A DNA stretch of 64,000 bases from Vespula vulgaris (taxonomy: Eukaryota; Arthropoda; Insecta; Hymenoptera; Vespidae). Shown here in pieces: positions 28,201-40,378 of this stretch (positions are counted from its first letter, which is position 1; every line of letters begins with the position of its first letter). The notes beneath the pieces are model-generated. The model was not told where the DNA came from and ran no database searches. It worked only from the letters and a program-made list of their open reading frames with translations. The position numbers and the translations under genes were made by a program. The stretch covers positions 4,090,001 to 4,154,000 of the forward strand of contig NC_066594.1 of the NCBI RefSeq assembly GCF_905475345.1, written 5' to 3'.

Positions 28201-30827
28201 TAACTTATATACAGATCTAAATGATATAGAATTAAGAGTTAAAGGCAAAATTATAGTAAAAAATATGGATTGGAAAAGAAATACAGAGACAATTGATAAT
28301 CAGAAAATTGTAGAAGAAACAAACAAATATACAGATAATTATTGGTATCCTATAATGAAATATCTTGCTAATAAACGATTACAAATATTTTGGATGTCTT
28401 TGTACACTACAATACTATTTTTAATATTTATAGAGCGTGTATATCGTAAGTATTTTTATTATTTTTATTCTTTCCGATATATGTAAATTGATATTTCAAA
28501 ATTAAAATTATTTAAAGATAAAAATAGAATTAAAATCAAAATTGTTTGCAGATTATTCTATAGAACGAGAACATACAGGTTTAAGACAAATTTTAGGGTA
28601 TGGTTTAGCACTTACAAGAGGAGCAGCATCAGCTATGATGTTTACATATTCAACACTTTTGATTATGATATGCCACAATATCAATACTGTACTAAGAGAT
28701 ACAATTTTACAATATTATATCCCTTTTGATTCTATGATTGAAATGCACAAGTATATTGCATATTGGGCTCTAATATTTACTGGTATGGATTAAATTATTT
28801 TTAATTGAAAAATATAAGACAATAGAAAATATATTTTTTATATGACAAAAAAAATAATTTTTTTTACATATTATATTGTTTATAAAGTTTAAATCCTTTA
28901 AATTTAATTGAGTAACATATGGTTTAATGTAGTACTACACATCATTGGACATGGTTTCAATTTCTATAACATTTCAACACAAACAGCTGATGATCTAACA
29001 TGTTTGTTCCCAAACTATTTTCATGCGTATGTATTTTAATGTTGCATAATATATATCATAACACAGTGAATAATAATAGAATAATATTATCATAATATTA
29101 ACATAATGAATAATATAACATATAATTGCTAAAAAATCATTATATGAAAATAATTATCTGTATTTAGGACTCATGAACTTCCAAAATTCCATTATTGGAT
29201 GTGGCAAACAATTACAGGCATAACTGGTATATTGTTGACTATTCTGACTGGTATAATATTTTTATTTTCACTGCCTATCGTACGAAGAATGCTCTATAAT
29301 CAGTTTACCTTTACACATTCTTTGTATCCAGTTTTTTATATCTTTATGATTCTGCATGGTACAGGAAGATTAGTTCAAGTATTTATCATTTCTATTATAT
29401 AAAAAACATTACTTGCTTTTTTATTTAGAAAGTAGTATATATATATATAGACACACACATACATACATATATATGTTTAATAACAGGAGCCATATTTCCA
29501 TTATTTCTTTTTGGGTCCATTTATATTATTTATCCTAGATAAGATTATTACAATGACAAGAAAAACAATAGAAATACCAATATTAAAAGCAAAAATTCTA
29601 CCCTCAGGTAAGACTATAAAATTTGTAATGTAACAATTATATCTGTAAAAATTATTAATATAAGTATGTTCTTAAATGTTACAATATATAATATAGATGT
29701 AACATGCATAACTTTTGCAAAACCACCAAATTTTCAATACAAATGTGGACAATGGATAAGGATTGCATGTCCAGCATTAGGAACAAATGAATACCATCCC
29801 TTTACTCTTTCTTCAGCACCTCATGAAATTAATTTAACAACACATATCAGAGCAATTGGACCTTGGACTACAAATATCAGAAATAAATTAGATTTTTCTA
29901 TATCTCTTAATAAAAAATTACCAAAGGTAAAAATAATGTATTTATAATTAATTTATCATCTTATAATTCATTTTACAATATATATTCATTATTTTGATAC
30001 AGATTCATATTGATGGACCATATGGTGAAGCCCATCAAGATTGGAATAAATATCATGTGGCAATAATGGTAGGAGCTGGAATAGGTGTTACACCTTTTGC
30101 ATCAATATTAAAAGATATAGTTTTTAAATGTAATCACAAGTTTGCTTTAGGTTGTCAAAAGGTAATATTATCTATATACTTATTTCATATTAGTAGTATT
30201 ATAATGAATCACTTTTCTAGGTATATTTTATTTGGGTAACAAGAACACAAAAACAATTTGAATGGATGGTTGATATACTTAGAGAACTTGAAAAATCTGA
30301 TATAAATAATTGTGTATCTGTACACATCTTTATTACACAATTCTATCAAAAATTTGATTTACGTACCATCTTATTGGTAAAATATATTTCTAAACTTGCT
30401 AACTTTTTATATAAGAGATATAATTACCCTTTATAGAATGACATATGTTAATTTAAATTTCATATTTTTTAGTATATATGTGAACGTCACTTTCAAAGAA
30501 TATATAACAAGTCTCTTTTTACTGGTTTGATGGCAATCACCCATTTTGGGAGACCAAAATTTTCTCAGTTTTTTCAGTCAATTCAAAAATTACATCCTAA
30601 TGTAAGTATAATAAGCAAATTTTCAAGGTATTAAATTATTAAAATTATCTTATATAGTATGTAAAATATATTATATTCCTTACAATTGTTTGTTTCAGGC
30701 TAATAAAATTGGTGTATTTAGTTGCGGTTCACCATCAATTGTTCATTCAATAGACATTGCTTGTAAAGCACTTAATTTAAGAGAAGATAATCGCACGTTG
30801 TTTCAACATAAATTTAAAAGTTTTTAA
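22238..30827 (+). CDS. Duox: Dual oxidase (Duox)
   Basis: Twenty-six exons assembled in phase, 4,887 nt, 1,628 residues. Boundaries: 22,238-22,346, 22,454-22,807, 22,938-23,110, 23,216-23,459, 24,609-24,836, 24,974-25,057, 25,364-25,455, 25,526-25,822, 25,901-26,073, 26,164-26,285, 26,363-26,578, 26,659-26,775, 26,839-26,978, 27,055-27,306, 27,454-27,594, 27,659-27,834, 27,937-28,445, 28,552-28,782, 28,933-29,026, 29,168-29,378, 29,487-29,607, 29,697-29,926, 30,003-30,161, 30,221-30,376, 30,473-30,601 and 30,699-30,827. Domains in order: signal peptide (1-20), extracellular peroxidase-like domain with RYGHT (389-393), TM, EF-hands (920-931, 956-967), ferric-reductase TMs with haem ligands H1208/H1222 and H1301/H1314, FAD motif HPFTLSSAP (from 1395), NADPH motifs GAGIGVTPF (from 1462) and SCGSP (C1595). 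Makes extracellular H2O2 for gut immunity and cuticle cross-linking. Intron 5 is GC-AG. Intron 4 contains Pdhb. Confidence 0.95.
23488..24573 (-). CDS. Pdhb: Pyruvate dehydrogenase E1 beta subunit, intronless and nested in Duox intron 4
   Basis: A single 361-residue frame (human PDHB is 359). The beta subunit pairs with E1 alpha in the mitochondrial PDH complex, which converts pyruvate to acetyl-CoA with thiamine diphosphate. Residues 1-30 (MSTMLTIYFLRRPLL...) are basic/hydrophobic and fit a mitochondrial presequence. Conserved blocks are VRDAINTSLDEELARDEKVF, GEEVAEFDGAYK, KYGDKRLIDTPISE, FMTFNFSMQAIDRIINGAAK, AAQHSQCFAAWY and LDAPAVR.TG.DVPMPY. I chose the ATG at 24,573. The frame stays open upstream to 24,681, but that would start inside Duox exon 5 and add 36 residues before the presequence. 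The stop is 28 bp from the Duox donor and the start 35 bp from its acceptor, so UTRs must run antisense over Duox exons. The missing introns suggest a retrocopy. Catalytic regions look intact. Confidence 0.95.
   Translation of the reverse strand: MSTMLTIYFLRRPLLSVTSYFLQKGSSRSATKMSVRDAINTSLDEELARDEKVFIIGEEVAEFDGAYKVTRGLWKKYGDKRLIDTPISEAGFCGIAVGAAIAGLKPICEFMTFNFSMQAIDRIINGAAKYCYMTAGRYPVPIVFRGPNGCAKGLAAQHSQCFAAWYMSVPGLKVMSPTSSEDHRGSLKAAIRDPDPVLILESEVLYNFEFPLSDQALDKDFVIPIGKAKIEKSGKHITLITHGQATVYTIQAAEILAGQGIDAEVINLRSLRPLDWDMIFKSISKTHRLMTVELGWPMCGVGSEIVANVMENPVFFELDAPAVRCTGIDVPMPYSEPIEYECTPKDHHIAEFAKKVCGLKI
24837..24838 (+). other. Non-canonical GC 5' splice site of Duox intron 5
   Basis: Exon 5 must end after AAAG at 24,836 for the protein to continue LPAYK|GYNPNID, but the next bases are GC (GCAGGA). 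The first GT downstream follows an in-frame stop. With the TATAG acceptor ending at 24,973 this makes a GC-AG intron of 137 nt. GC-AG introns are a known minor class. Confidence 0.75.
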
Positions 30828-30969
30828 ATCTTATTAATATATATATTGAGAGGTCTTATTACGATATAAATTCATACGAATTATCAATAATCAATGTAAA
30901 ATGTATTGCTTCTCTTCTTACCTAGTTTGTATCATATAAATACAATCTATACAATTGTATTTCATTAAA

Positions 30970-30975
30970 AATAAA
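30970..30975 (+). terminator. Candidate poly(A) signal of Duox
   Basis: AATAAA 143 nt beyond the Duox stop, the first canonical hexamer after it. Confidence 0.5.
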
Positions 30976-31434
30976 TATATTATATGAAAATTACCTGATA
31001 AATAAATTTCAGTAGCCATAGATGTGATCATTAAATATTTTCAACTTGTCCAAAAACTTTGATATAAATAATCATTGATAATCATTTATGTAATATACAT
31101 AAATATCTTCGCTTTAATCACAGCAATAAAAATAATAATATATGTAGTAAATACGTGGGAATTAATTACTTATGTGTGCACTTTTTTGCAAAATTTTCGT
31201 ATACTTAAGGCTTACTCTCAAGCCTTTCCGAGTCTTGTTGTGCCATCTACCTCCGATGCTGAAATTGATACGATGGATATTGCGAAAGTAAAAATACACA
31301 GTCGATAAATATAATTTCTGCTACTCTGAGAAGATATTGAATACGTTAAGAGTAGGTGGTTTGAATGGCTCTATTTTAACAGATCTACATGAGAGTTTCT
31401 AAACACGCATTTATACTTTTGCTTGTATTGTATA

Positions 31435-31959
31435 ATGGATATTGCTAATCCAACTCCACAAGATCTTCAAAGAAAATTGTATTTTTTGGTTGAACAACTT
31501 CAACACATGGCCGGAGAACTTCCACCAAAGTATCAAATGAGACTTCCCTACGAATTATTATCTGCTTTAGCAAATTCCTTACTAAATGATACTATCTTCG
31601 AAATAGTCAAGGGTTTAATGGAAATACAGCATGTTACGGAAAAACATCTTTTTCAACAAAGACTGCAACTCCTAAATCAACAGAAAATCGAAGCTCAAGA
31701 ATCATTGTCAAACATAATAACGGATGAAGAAAGAGTAGTAATAAAAGCTGCTTTATATAAAAAACACAAAGAAGAATTAAAAGAAACTGATATGAAACTA
31801 GTACTACAATTGGACCAGAAAGTATCGGATCAACAAAGTATATTAGAGAAAGCTGGTGTACCTGGGTTTTATGTAACTAATAATCCAATTGAAATTCAAG
31901 TACAAATGAGGTTATGTGATTTTATAATAAGATTAAGTAAAATGGAAGTACCTAGTTAA
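31435..31959 (+). CDS. gdl: DGCR6 family protein (Drosophila gonadal/gdl)
   Basis: A single-exon frame of 174 residues. The ATG at 31,435 (MDIANPTPQDLQRKLYFLVEQ) is preferred over one four codons upstream because the DGCR6 family homology starts here. The signature LQHMAGELPPKYQMRLPYEL is strongly conserved in DGCR6 and gdl, followed by LLSALANSLLNDTIFEIVKGL and a helical, probably coiled-coil stretch (about residues 60-140). Function is poorly defined: gdl is germline-expressed in flies, and human DGCR6 is tied to vesicle trafficking and GABA-B receptor export. The gene is slightly shorter than the human protein (220) at the C-terminus. It lies about 600 bp after Duox and converges on POMT2. 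AATAAA is at 32,110-32,115. Confidence 0.93.
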   Translation: MDIANPTPQDLQRKLYFLVEQLQHMAGELPPKYQMRLPYELLSALANSLLNDTIFEIVKGLMEIQHVTEKHLFQQRLQLLNQQKIEAQESLSNIITDEERVVIKAALYKKHKEELKETDMKLVLQLDQKVSDQQSILEKAGVPGFYVTNNPIEIQVQMRLCDFIIRLSKMEVPS

Positions 31960-32109
31960 TTTCAAGTGTTAAATATTGTTATTTACTCAAATATATCAAA
32001 CTTAAATTGCTTACATATTTTATATGAAAATGTATAAAATGATAAAATCATTTTGTAAAAAAATTTTTTTATATATAGAAGCTCATAGAAATATATTAGT
32101 TTTTATATA

Positions 32110-32115
32110 AATAAA
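32110..32115 (+). terminator. Candidate poly(A) signal of gdl/DGCR6
   Basis: AATAAA 151 nt after the gdl stop, ahead of the convergent POMT2 stop at 32,231. Confidence 0.5.
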
Positions 32116-32230
32116 AAAAATGAGTATTTCTTTATGATTACAAATAATATAAATTTTCTCATTCTTATTAATCAAAATATTACCTCAACTTTTATAAATA
32201 AATGTAAAAAATCAAAGAATTGTAAGAAAT

Positions 32231-35200
32231 TTAAAATTCCCATGAATCCATCCACCGTAAAGAATGCATAGAGCTTTCAGGATCTGATGCAGAAGGTCCC
32301 TCCATTCCATAAGCCAATGGTGAAAACAAATAAAAACTATAAATGCATATTACATACTCAATATAAAAGAAATAATGTATATGTAATCACAGTTAAATAT
32401 GTTTACCTATATATTACAACAGAAATCACTGTGCCTATTATAATATGATAAATAGTATTTCCCATTTTGCTAGGTAGTAATATTTGTAAACTTTCAACAA
32501 TGTAATTTAGAGTTACACCAGTTAACATTGAACTGTATAGCAATGCTGGAAAATAATGATGAAAATATAATACTCTACTCATAGCCCAAAATGGTATATA
32601 ATGTAACATCCATCCAATGAAAAGCCATTTTCCAGCTTCCATTATTTTCTCTCTTTGCTCAAGTGTTAAAGGATCCTCAATGCAACCTCTCTGTTCTCGT
32701 ATGCATGCATATACGTACAAGAGGACAAACATTATAAGAAATATTATATTTCCCCACCATATAACAGGATTACCAAGCAAATAAACCCTTTGATTATTGC
32801 CAGAAAAGAATTGACCCTAAAACCAATATTCTATTTAGTTTTTATCAAATACTTAATTTTTGTAATATGAACTTGTACTAATAAATACTCTATAATTAAT
32901 AGGCCATTGCCAAGGTTGGGAAGATACTTCTCCTTCTTTGACTTTGAGATCTGAATTTCCTTGCAACATAACAGCATGTGATTCTAAAAATCTATCAAGG
33001 AATCCAGGAGCATAAACTTGAAAACTTACATTGGGTACTGTAAATGATATTTTTAAATATTACAATTGCATCTAGTAATAAGGATATTACCAAAAATAGA
33101 ATATCAAAATTAAATATTATTAAATTAAAATAATATCAAATACTTACATTTTGCATAATTATTATCTTCTATGTTCCATAATGCATTTTTGTCTCTAATG
33201 TTTGGATTACATGAAACCTCTTGTTGACTATAACCCCTAAAATAATAAAATTTAAATAAATAATATCTTTATAATTGTTCTTTTTTTCCTGTATGTATCT
33301 TTCTTTCCTTGCATACTAACCATTTTGGTAATGTTTTTCCACTACATGTTAATACACAATGATGAAGATAGTGAACAAATTTTAACTTACTTGTAACTGT
33401 TTCAACTATATCATCATCTTTACCATTTTTTATTAATATTTTCCAAACATCATTAGCATCTCCTGTACCATTCTAGAAGATACATAATAATAATTAAAAA
33501 TAATTTAATAATTTTTGCATAAAATGCTTACTTCCCCATATCCTGTAACTTGATAATGTTTTTTTGAAATTGGTGCTATTTCTTTATGAGAATGTAAATT
33601 CCGTCTTGTAATAACATGTTCCAAACGTATAAGATCTCCATGCTTTACCAATACTGGTTCAGATGGTATGTCATCAGTATCAAATTGTTTTATCAACCAA
33701 AGATTATTATCATCTTTATGAGAATAAGTTGTAATCTAAATAATAATAAAACTATTTTATTCCAAAATTCGTATTTGTATTCTAACAAAGTATATATAAA
33801 AACCTGTTGCTGTCTGGCACCAACTCCTTCAGGATATAGATGCCAATGAGAATGCAAATATCCACCACCTGTACGATGGTTTTTTAATGTAATAGTAGCA
33901 CCATATGCTAACTGCCGTGGCATAGTTGCATTATATAAAGAATTTCCTTTTAATAATGATTGAAATTCAGAACTATAGAATCCATCTCCACTTCCACTAA
34001 ATCAAAAATATACATTTTATAAATAATTAATTTTGATATTATCTTAACAACAAAATTTGAGATTTCACCTTTTATTCAAAATGTGAAGATGAATGTAGAA
34101 AAATAACATATAAAGTAACACTGGTAACACAATAAGACAACAGAATCTTGCTATTAGATGTTTACCTACATATGACTGCAACAAAAAATACTTTATATTC
34201 TATTAAATGTAACAAGGTATAGCAAAATGTAGCATACCACACACTTTTTTAAACCATGTCACTAATAAAAGGAACTTCATATATTCTTATCTTACAATAA
34301 AGGAAATAATATGCTTACAATAGGTTTGGTTAAGTCCCCTAATTCTCGCCACAGCTCAAATATAGTATAAAGACCAACAAGCAGCACAACAAACAAACCA
34401 ACAAATTTTACACTAATTGTACATGCAAGGGATACTCCTGTAAATGTTAACCAACTCCACCAAGATGGTGTAAATGGTTGATGCCGAAGAGACCCAATAC
34501 GAATCATTCCCCAAGTTGCACACATCATAAAACATAACAATATTGGATCCAAAAGGATATACTGATTTAAAGTCAATAGACCAACATCTAAAATAAAATT
34601 AACTATCATAACTAAAAAAATAACATTTGCTATTTTGAATTGAAATTGGAATTTACCAAACAGGATAAATACTGCAGAAAGTGTAGCCGCATGAGTAGAT
34701 TTTGTTAAATCCCATACTGTTAGAAATGATAATGGTACTGTAACAGCACCTAATAATGTACAAAACTAAAAGAAAAATATATTTTTTAAAATATTGAATT
34801 TATATTATCATTAACCAGTAAAAATTTTTATTTATTTATTTTATTATTTTAATGAACAAACATTACTATTCTCATTCCAGCATATTTGACGTCTTCATAT
34901 TTATCACCTGGCTTTTCAAAGGCAAATGTACCATCGTAACCAGTTAAATATCCAGATAGTGCAATAAGCATCTAACATAAAGTATAAAGATTTCAATATA
35001 TAATATTTATGATTATTCACAAATATTTTAAAAATTCATATATATGGACATGATAAAAAATTTGGAAAACAAAATATTTACTTTTCCAAGAGGAGGATGT
35101 ACGTCAAAGAAAAATGTTCTATTTATATACCAGCTTCCCATTTTACCAAAATGTGTTTCATCCCAGCTATAAAACAACATTATTACTTGCATTATAGATT

Positions 35201-35477
35201 ATAAATAAATATTAAAAAATTAAATATACATAAGTATCTTTCTTTCTTTACCAGACATGTTGTGGTTCTGTAACTTTATAAAATCTAGTTCCAATTGTAA
35301 GGATTATAATAATTCCAAATAATAACCACCAATTTCTACAAATAAACAAATAGGTAATTTAAGATTGTACAATTAAAAATGATTAATAGATTTGTATATA
35401 TACCGATCTTTTTCATATCGTATATTTCCATTTGTTGATAAACATTTCTGAATATTTTCTTCGATAATAGGTTTCAT
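32231..35477 (-). CDS. POMT2: Protein O-mannosyltransferase 2 (POMT2, Drosophila twisted)
   Basis: Fourteen minus-strand exons: 35,477-35,404, 35,335-35,252, 35,166-35,082, 34,971-34,867, 34,765-34,657, 34,587-34,319, 34,175-34,069, 33,996-33,804, 33,735-33,532, 33,472-33,321, 33,236-33,148, 33,037-32,889, 32,816-32,407 and 32,336-32,231. They sum to 2,136 nt, exactly 711 residues (human 750). With POMT1 it forms the ER membrane complex that transfers mannose from dolichol-P-mannose to Ser/Thr of alpha-dystroglycan and other targets. Exons 2-7 give the PMT catalytic membrane domain: FGKMGSWYINRTFFFDVHPP, GYLTGYDGTFAFEKPGDKYE, LTLNQYILLDPILL. Exons 8-11 give MIR repeats (GGGYLHSHWHLYPEGVGARQ) and exons 12-14 the C-terminal TM domain. 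POMT2 rather than POMT1 is supported by the GYDG/FEKPGDKYE and YPEGVGARQQ blocks. The start ATG lies close upstream of the first hydrophobic segment. Confidence 0.95.
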
Positions 35478-35880
35478 TTTTCACTATTTAGTATAATTTT
35501 ACAGGATGATTTTCTATTAAGGTTGTTTATCACTTGCTCGTAGTATATATGATTTCAGCGACAGGAATGGACAAAATATGAACTAAAAATGCAATAGAGA
35601 AATACTGTTCCCCCACTACGCGACTATCGTTGGGTATATAAGAGTTTGTGTAGGTTATATTCCTCTCAGGATACCTACCAACCGAGTTAGTCGTGATAAA
35701 AATTTTTGTATATAATAAAGATAGTAGTATATTTAACATATTGCACATACGTATATAATTTTCAAAGATATATAATAATGAATACATTAAATGATAAAAT
35801 CTGTCTATATCTTCATTGAGACAAATAAACAATATGGAAAGATAAAAATCATCATAGAACACAATAAATTTTGATTGAAT
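35478..35880. other. POMT2 upstream region
   Basis: About 400 bp of AT-rich DNA before the repeat-rich part of the window. It should contain the POMT2 promoter. A short TATATAAGAG-like stretch near 35,636 is present, but its strand assignment is unclear. No coding sequence is recognised. Confidence 0.4.
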
Positions 35881-35884
35881 TTAA

Positions 35885-36002
35885 ATGCAGCCATTAGCCC
35901 GACAGTATTTGCGTTATTTACATTTATCATATATCGCAAATAATATCGACCCAGGTCCCACCACTTGGAGGTTGCTGCATATGGAGACCCACGAGCTAAA
36001 AC
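35885..36002 (+). repeat. Dispersed foldback element, copy 2
   Basis: Same family and orientation as the copy at 10.4 kb. Arms CGACAGTATTTGCG (35,900-35,913) and CGCAAATAATATCG (35,935-35,948) pair at 12 of 14 positions. The core GACCCAGGTCCCACCAC, GGAGGTTGCTGCAT and GGAGACCCACG follow. A C-G pair in copy 1 is replaced by T-A here, keeping the stem. Confidence 0.7.
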
Positions 36003-36335
36003 TCTACTTTCTAATGCCAAATATTTTAGAACAATAATAATTATTATAATTTGGAAAAATTTCAATCGCGGAACGAATCAAAAATTTTTTTCTAATCAAT
36101 CGAGATTAAACGAAAATTAATGTATTCGTTCGATATCGGCCTACCTACCCGATACACGCGATGGAATAGAGCACTTTTTATGAAACTCTATTCCTAACGA
36201 AATGGAGACCATATCTTGATCTTCATCATGTTGAAACTGAAAATAAAACGCAGTAATTACGATGCACAGAGCCTATATAAACCATATAAAGATATCGTCT
36301 TATTATCTTATATATTTTATATGTAATATCTTCAG
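36003..36335. other. Unannotated AT-rich DNA
   Basis: No gene, RNA or repeat recognised between the foldback element and the ~110-bp array. Confidence 0.4.
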
Positions 36336-36339
36336 GTGA

Positions 36340-36690
36340 TGTAAACAGCATAGCTATCTGTGAACATAAACATCTGAATCATTGTATAATTAAACAAGAA
36401 GAAATCAAAATAATATGCGAATTTTATAAAACATATCAGCACCTATGAACATAAGCCACCTATGAACATAAAACATCTGAACCATTATAATTAAACAAGA
36501 AGGAATCAAAATAATATTCGAATTTTATATAAGAAGCAGTCAAAATAAGATGTGGATTTCATATAACTCAGTTGCCATCTGTGAACATAAAACATCTTAT
36601 ATATAATTAAACAAGATGCAACCTATATAATATGCAAATTTTATACAATAAATAAATCAGCGATCATCTGTGAATAAGAAATTTGTAACG
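36340..36690 (+). repeat. ~100-110-bp degenerate tandem repeat
   Basis: Three to four diverged units, each with CTATGAACATAA or CTGTGAACATAA, ACATCTGAA, TATAATTAAACAAGA, then AATCAAAATAATATGCGAAT and TTTTATA. No conserved reading frame. Confidence 0.7.
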
Positions 36691-38100
36691 TTATTATTTT
36701 CTGAAAATAATACATAGCTACCAATTAAACATATATAAAATATTTCACACACACATACACACTCTCTCATTCACATAAGAAAACAACAACGCAATAACAA
36801 GAGCACGGTTTAGAAAGAATGGAATCGAATCTTGCCAACGTAGAAATTTCCTGAAACAGAAATCAAATTTGAATAGATTAATTAAAAATTCAAATAAATA
36901 AAAAAATTGTTCTAAACAATTCATCCTCTGTTATTCTTCATTTTTTATAATTCCAATTTAAGTCAGTCAAGTCCTCAGTATTTAAATATGTTGTTATTGA
37001 TTCCCATTATTATTGTTGACTATAGAGTATGGTGAATCTGAAAAATAAATCAATTTTATATTTTTATATTTTTCATTAACTTATTTTTATGTTATATATA
37101 ACAATATTAAAAACCTTGAAATATCCATTTTTGAGATTGCCGTTCATATCCATTGATAGAGGAATATCTTGTGAGATTTCACCTTAAAACTTTAAAATAA
37201 ATCTCTGTAACAGAAAACTATATAAAAGGGCATGTGTGGAAAAATGAAATTGTATGTACAATCCATGGCCAAATATTCTCATTTTTGGTAATTTAATAAA
37301 TATAATAAAAATAAAATCTTATAATATATACTTTTAGCCACAGATTGTAATGCTGAAATATAAAAAAGCAAACATTAAAATGTCAAAAAACATAGAACAT
37401 TTCGATTTCTCGATGCATTAGAAAATATGTTTTACTTTTACATAGAAATACAAAATTTATTACGAATGGCGTTTATTAGAAAAAAAAAAAAAAGAAAAAA
37501 ATATATATATATGAAGAAAAAAAATTCTATACTAAATGATCAATTTATTACATGTTGTAATTGCATACAATTACAAATGCATATTGTAAATTATTCAAGA
37601 CACGTTACGAAAAAAAAAGAATTGTGAATATTTCACAATAATTAAAAATTAATATAAGTCGCGGTGAAAAGGAAAAAAAAAAGTATACTGCACCTTGTAT
37701 CGTATTACAAAATGCATACACAATTTTGTATACCGCCATAATCATGTCCTTAACAAGACCAGACCTATGTTTAATCGATAGATTACATATATCTTGTATA
37801 ATTACGTTTATACTAACGCGAAGTATGCAGTTACATCGAGTATTCGATGTATATATTACATCGTTTACATATAAGATACTTTCTTACTTATTAAATTATA
37901 AAAAATATAATAATATAAGTTCACAATTTTAGAACCATTTATTCTGTATATATACATATGAAATAGTAATGAAATCTGAAATTTGAAATCTGAAAGAGAA
38001 AAATAAAAATAAAAATAAAAATATTATATATATTAAAGACAACATTGTTTTAATATATGCTTGCATATTATCCTTAATTTATTTTCTGAATTTATTTTAT
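36691..38100. other. AT-rich stretch without recognised features
   Basis: Contains poly-A tracts near 37,480 and short simple repeats. No coding or RNA gene supported. Confidence 0.4.
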
Positions 38101-38129
38101 CACCACTGCTTGCTTTAATAGATCCTAAC

Positions 38130-38289
38130 ATCCCTAACTACATCGAGTCTTATAGATTTTTAATCAGAATAATTAGAATCTATAAAAAATGATGATGATA
38201 TATCGTACAAGTTACGTAAAATGACTCTTACAATAATTGAGCCGTTTTACAACTTGTAAAAAGATTTTATTGGCATTGGATAAAATATG

Positions 38290-38290
<1 letters not shown>
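38130..38290 (+). repeat. Repeat shared with 40.28-40.47 kb
   Basis: Blocks CTTATAGATTTTTAATCAGA, AAATGACTCTTAC, TTTTACAAC and TTGGCATTG recur in related form at about 40,280-40,470, where the strand relation of one block is inverted. They flank the ~655-bp array on both sides. Likely borders of a larger duplicated segment. Confidence 0.5.

Positions 38291-38336
<46 letters not shown>
38290..38336. repeat. (TA)n microsatellite
   Basis: About 20 uninterrupted TA dinucleotides, giving tyrosine/isoleucine artefact frames on both strands. Confidence 0.9.
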
Positions 38337-38338
<2 letters not shown>

Positions 38339-38439
38339 TCATATAAAGTGAACGGATATAAAAAAGATAAAGAAAGAATTATTGATTTAATAACAATTAT
38401 ATACAAATTTGAAAATTATTCTGAAATAAAAATCTACAT

Positions 38440-40275
38440 ACTTGAGTATCCAGGTGCATTCCTGAATGCAAACCTGTTCCTATTCTGAAATATTTTCGCT
38501 CACACTCCTGAGTGTGGAATTGCCTTTTCATTCGCTTTATTTATATACCAAGACTTATACATTTTTATTCCGTAAAATAATCATATTTCTCTCCAATTTG
38601 TATAAAAAATAATATATCTCTCAAATATGTATTTTTTAATAAATTTAATTAATTAAGGTTTAATTATTAATACTCTTTGTATCATTCATTATATCTTCTT
38701 AATATTTCTTATGAAACTTTCATACATATAATAAAAATACTCCTTCTTTTCCTTTCTCTTTCCTCTTTCTCTCTCATGTATGTATATATATTTATTTATT
38801 TATTTATTTATTTATCGATTCTATCATTTTATATTTGCTTGTTAATAATTTCGGAATAAAAATGTATACCCTTGACATATTGTATGCACTCCTGAGTGCA
38901 AGGCTGTTATTTTTGTATCATATCGCTCGCTTAGCAAGATTTATACATTTCTAATTTAGAATGATTCAAATTTTCTATTCATTCACTTGCACTCTATATA
39001 AATATAAATACATTATTATATTAGGAGGAATATGAAATAATCTTTATTTATTATGAAATAAATATTATTTCTTTAAAAAAATAAGATAAGACTGGAATAT
39101 TTAAATATTTATTTATTTATTATATACTTTCATAAGTGCATTTTCATTTTGATCATTCGAAACGAGAAATATATATCCTTACTATAATATATTCATCTGC
39201 ATTCCTGAATGCAGGCATGTACTTACTGGGTATCGTATGCACTCCTGAGTGCAGGCAAGCCATTTCAATCGCTTCATTTATATACCAAGACTTATGCATC
39301 TTTATTCCAAAAAATATTCATACTTCTCTTAAATACGTATAAATATTTCTTAATAATTTTTGTATCATTCATTAATAATCTTAATATTTTTTATGAAACT
39401 TTCATATATATAATAAAAATACTCTCTCTTTCTCTCATTTTCTCCTTCTCTCTCTCATATATATTTATTAAGTCTTTCATCTCATATTTATTTGTTGATA
39501 ATTTTGGAATAAATATGTATATCCTTGACATATTTTAATATGCACTCCTAAGTGCTGGCTGCCATTTTGTCGCTTCATTCATCTAGCAAAGCTTATACAT
39601 TTCTTATCAGAATGATTCAAATTTTCTTTTGATTCATTTGCACCATTTAAATATCATTCAATTATTATATGTGGAATAAAATAAACTTCTATTTACTTAT
39701 TGTTAGACAGGTTTAATATATTGAAAAAAATATTACCAGAGATCGACGTATTCATATATTTCTTTATTAAGTATCCTTATTAGTGCATTCATTCATTCAT
39801 CTTTGATCATTCCGAGTATGAAATATATATCCTTACTATAATATGTTCATTTGCATTCCTGAATGCAATCATGTACTTACTGTGAACCTTTCATATGCAC
39901 TCCTGAGTGCAGGCAAGCCAATTTATTCGTTTCATTTATATACCAAGACGTATACCTTTTTATTCCAAAAAATATTTATATTTCTTTGAAATATGTATAA
40001 ACATTTATTAATAATCTTTGTATCATTTATTATATTTTCTTATGAAACTTCCATATATATAATAAAAATATTCCCTTTTTCTCTCTCTTTCTCCTCTCTC
40101 CCTCTCTTTCTCTCTCTTTCATATATATTTATTAACTCGTTCATCCCATATTCATTTGTTGATAATTTTGGAATAAAAATATATATACCCTTGACATATT
40201 TTAATATGCACTCCTGAGTGCTGGCTGCCAATATATATATATTCATCTGCATTCCTGAATGCAGGCATTTTGATT
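38440..40275 (+). repeat. ~655-bp tandem repeat with GCACTC..GAGTGC mini-hairpins
   Basis: Roughly three units. GCATTCCTGAATGC at about 39,201 recurs at about 39,853 and 40,249. GCACTCCTGAGTGC at about 38,888 recurs at 39,541 (one change), 40,209 and, in the other phase, 39,239 and 39,897. Each unit also holds a CT-rich tract (TCTCTTTCTC) and GAAACTTTCATATATATAAT. The 6-bp stems flank a 2-nt spacer. Several short open frames start here but none is conserved between units. Confidence 0.8.
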
Positions 40276-40304
40276 TGTCATCAAGTCTTGTAGATTTTTA
40301 ATCA

Positions 40305-40378
40305 GAATAACCAAAATAAACAGAATAATCAGAATAATCAGAATAATCAGATTAATCAGAATAATTAGAATCAGATTG
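40305..40378 (+). repeat. ~10-bp tandem repeat (AGAATAATC)
   Basis: About seven copies of CAGAATAAT-type decamers, some changed to CAGATTAAT. Confidence 0.8.
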
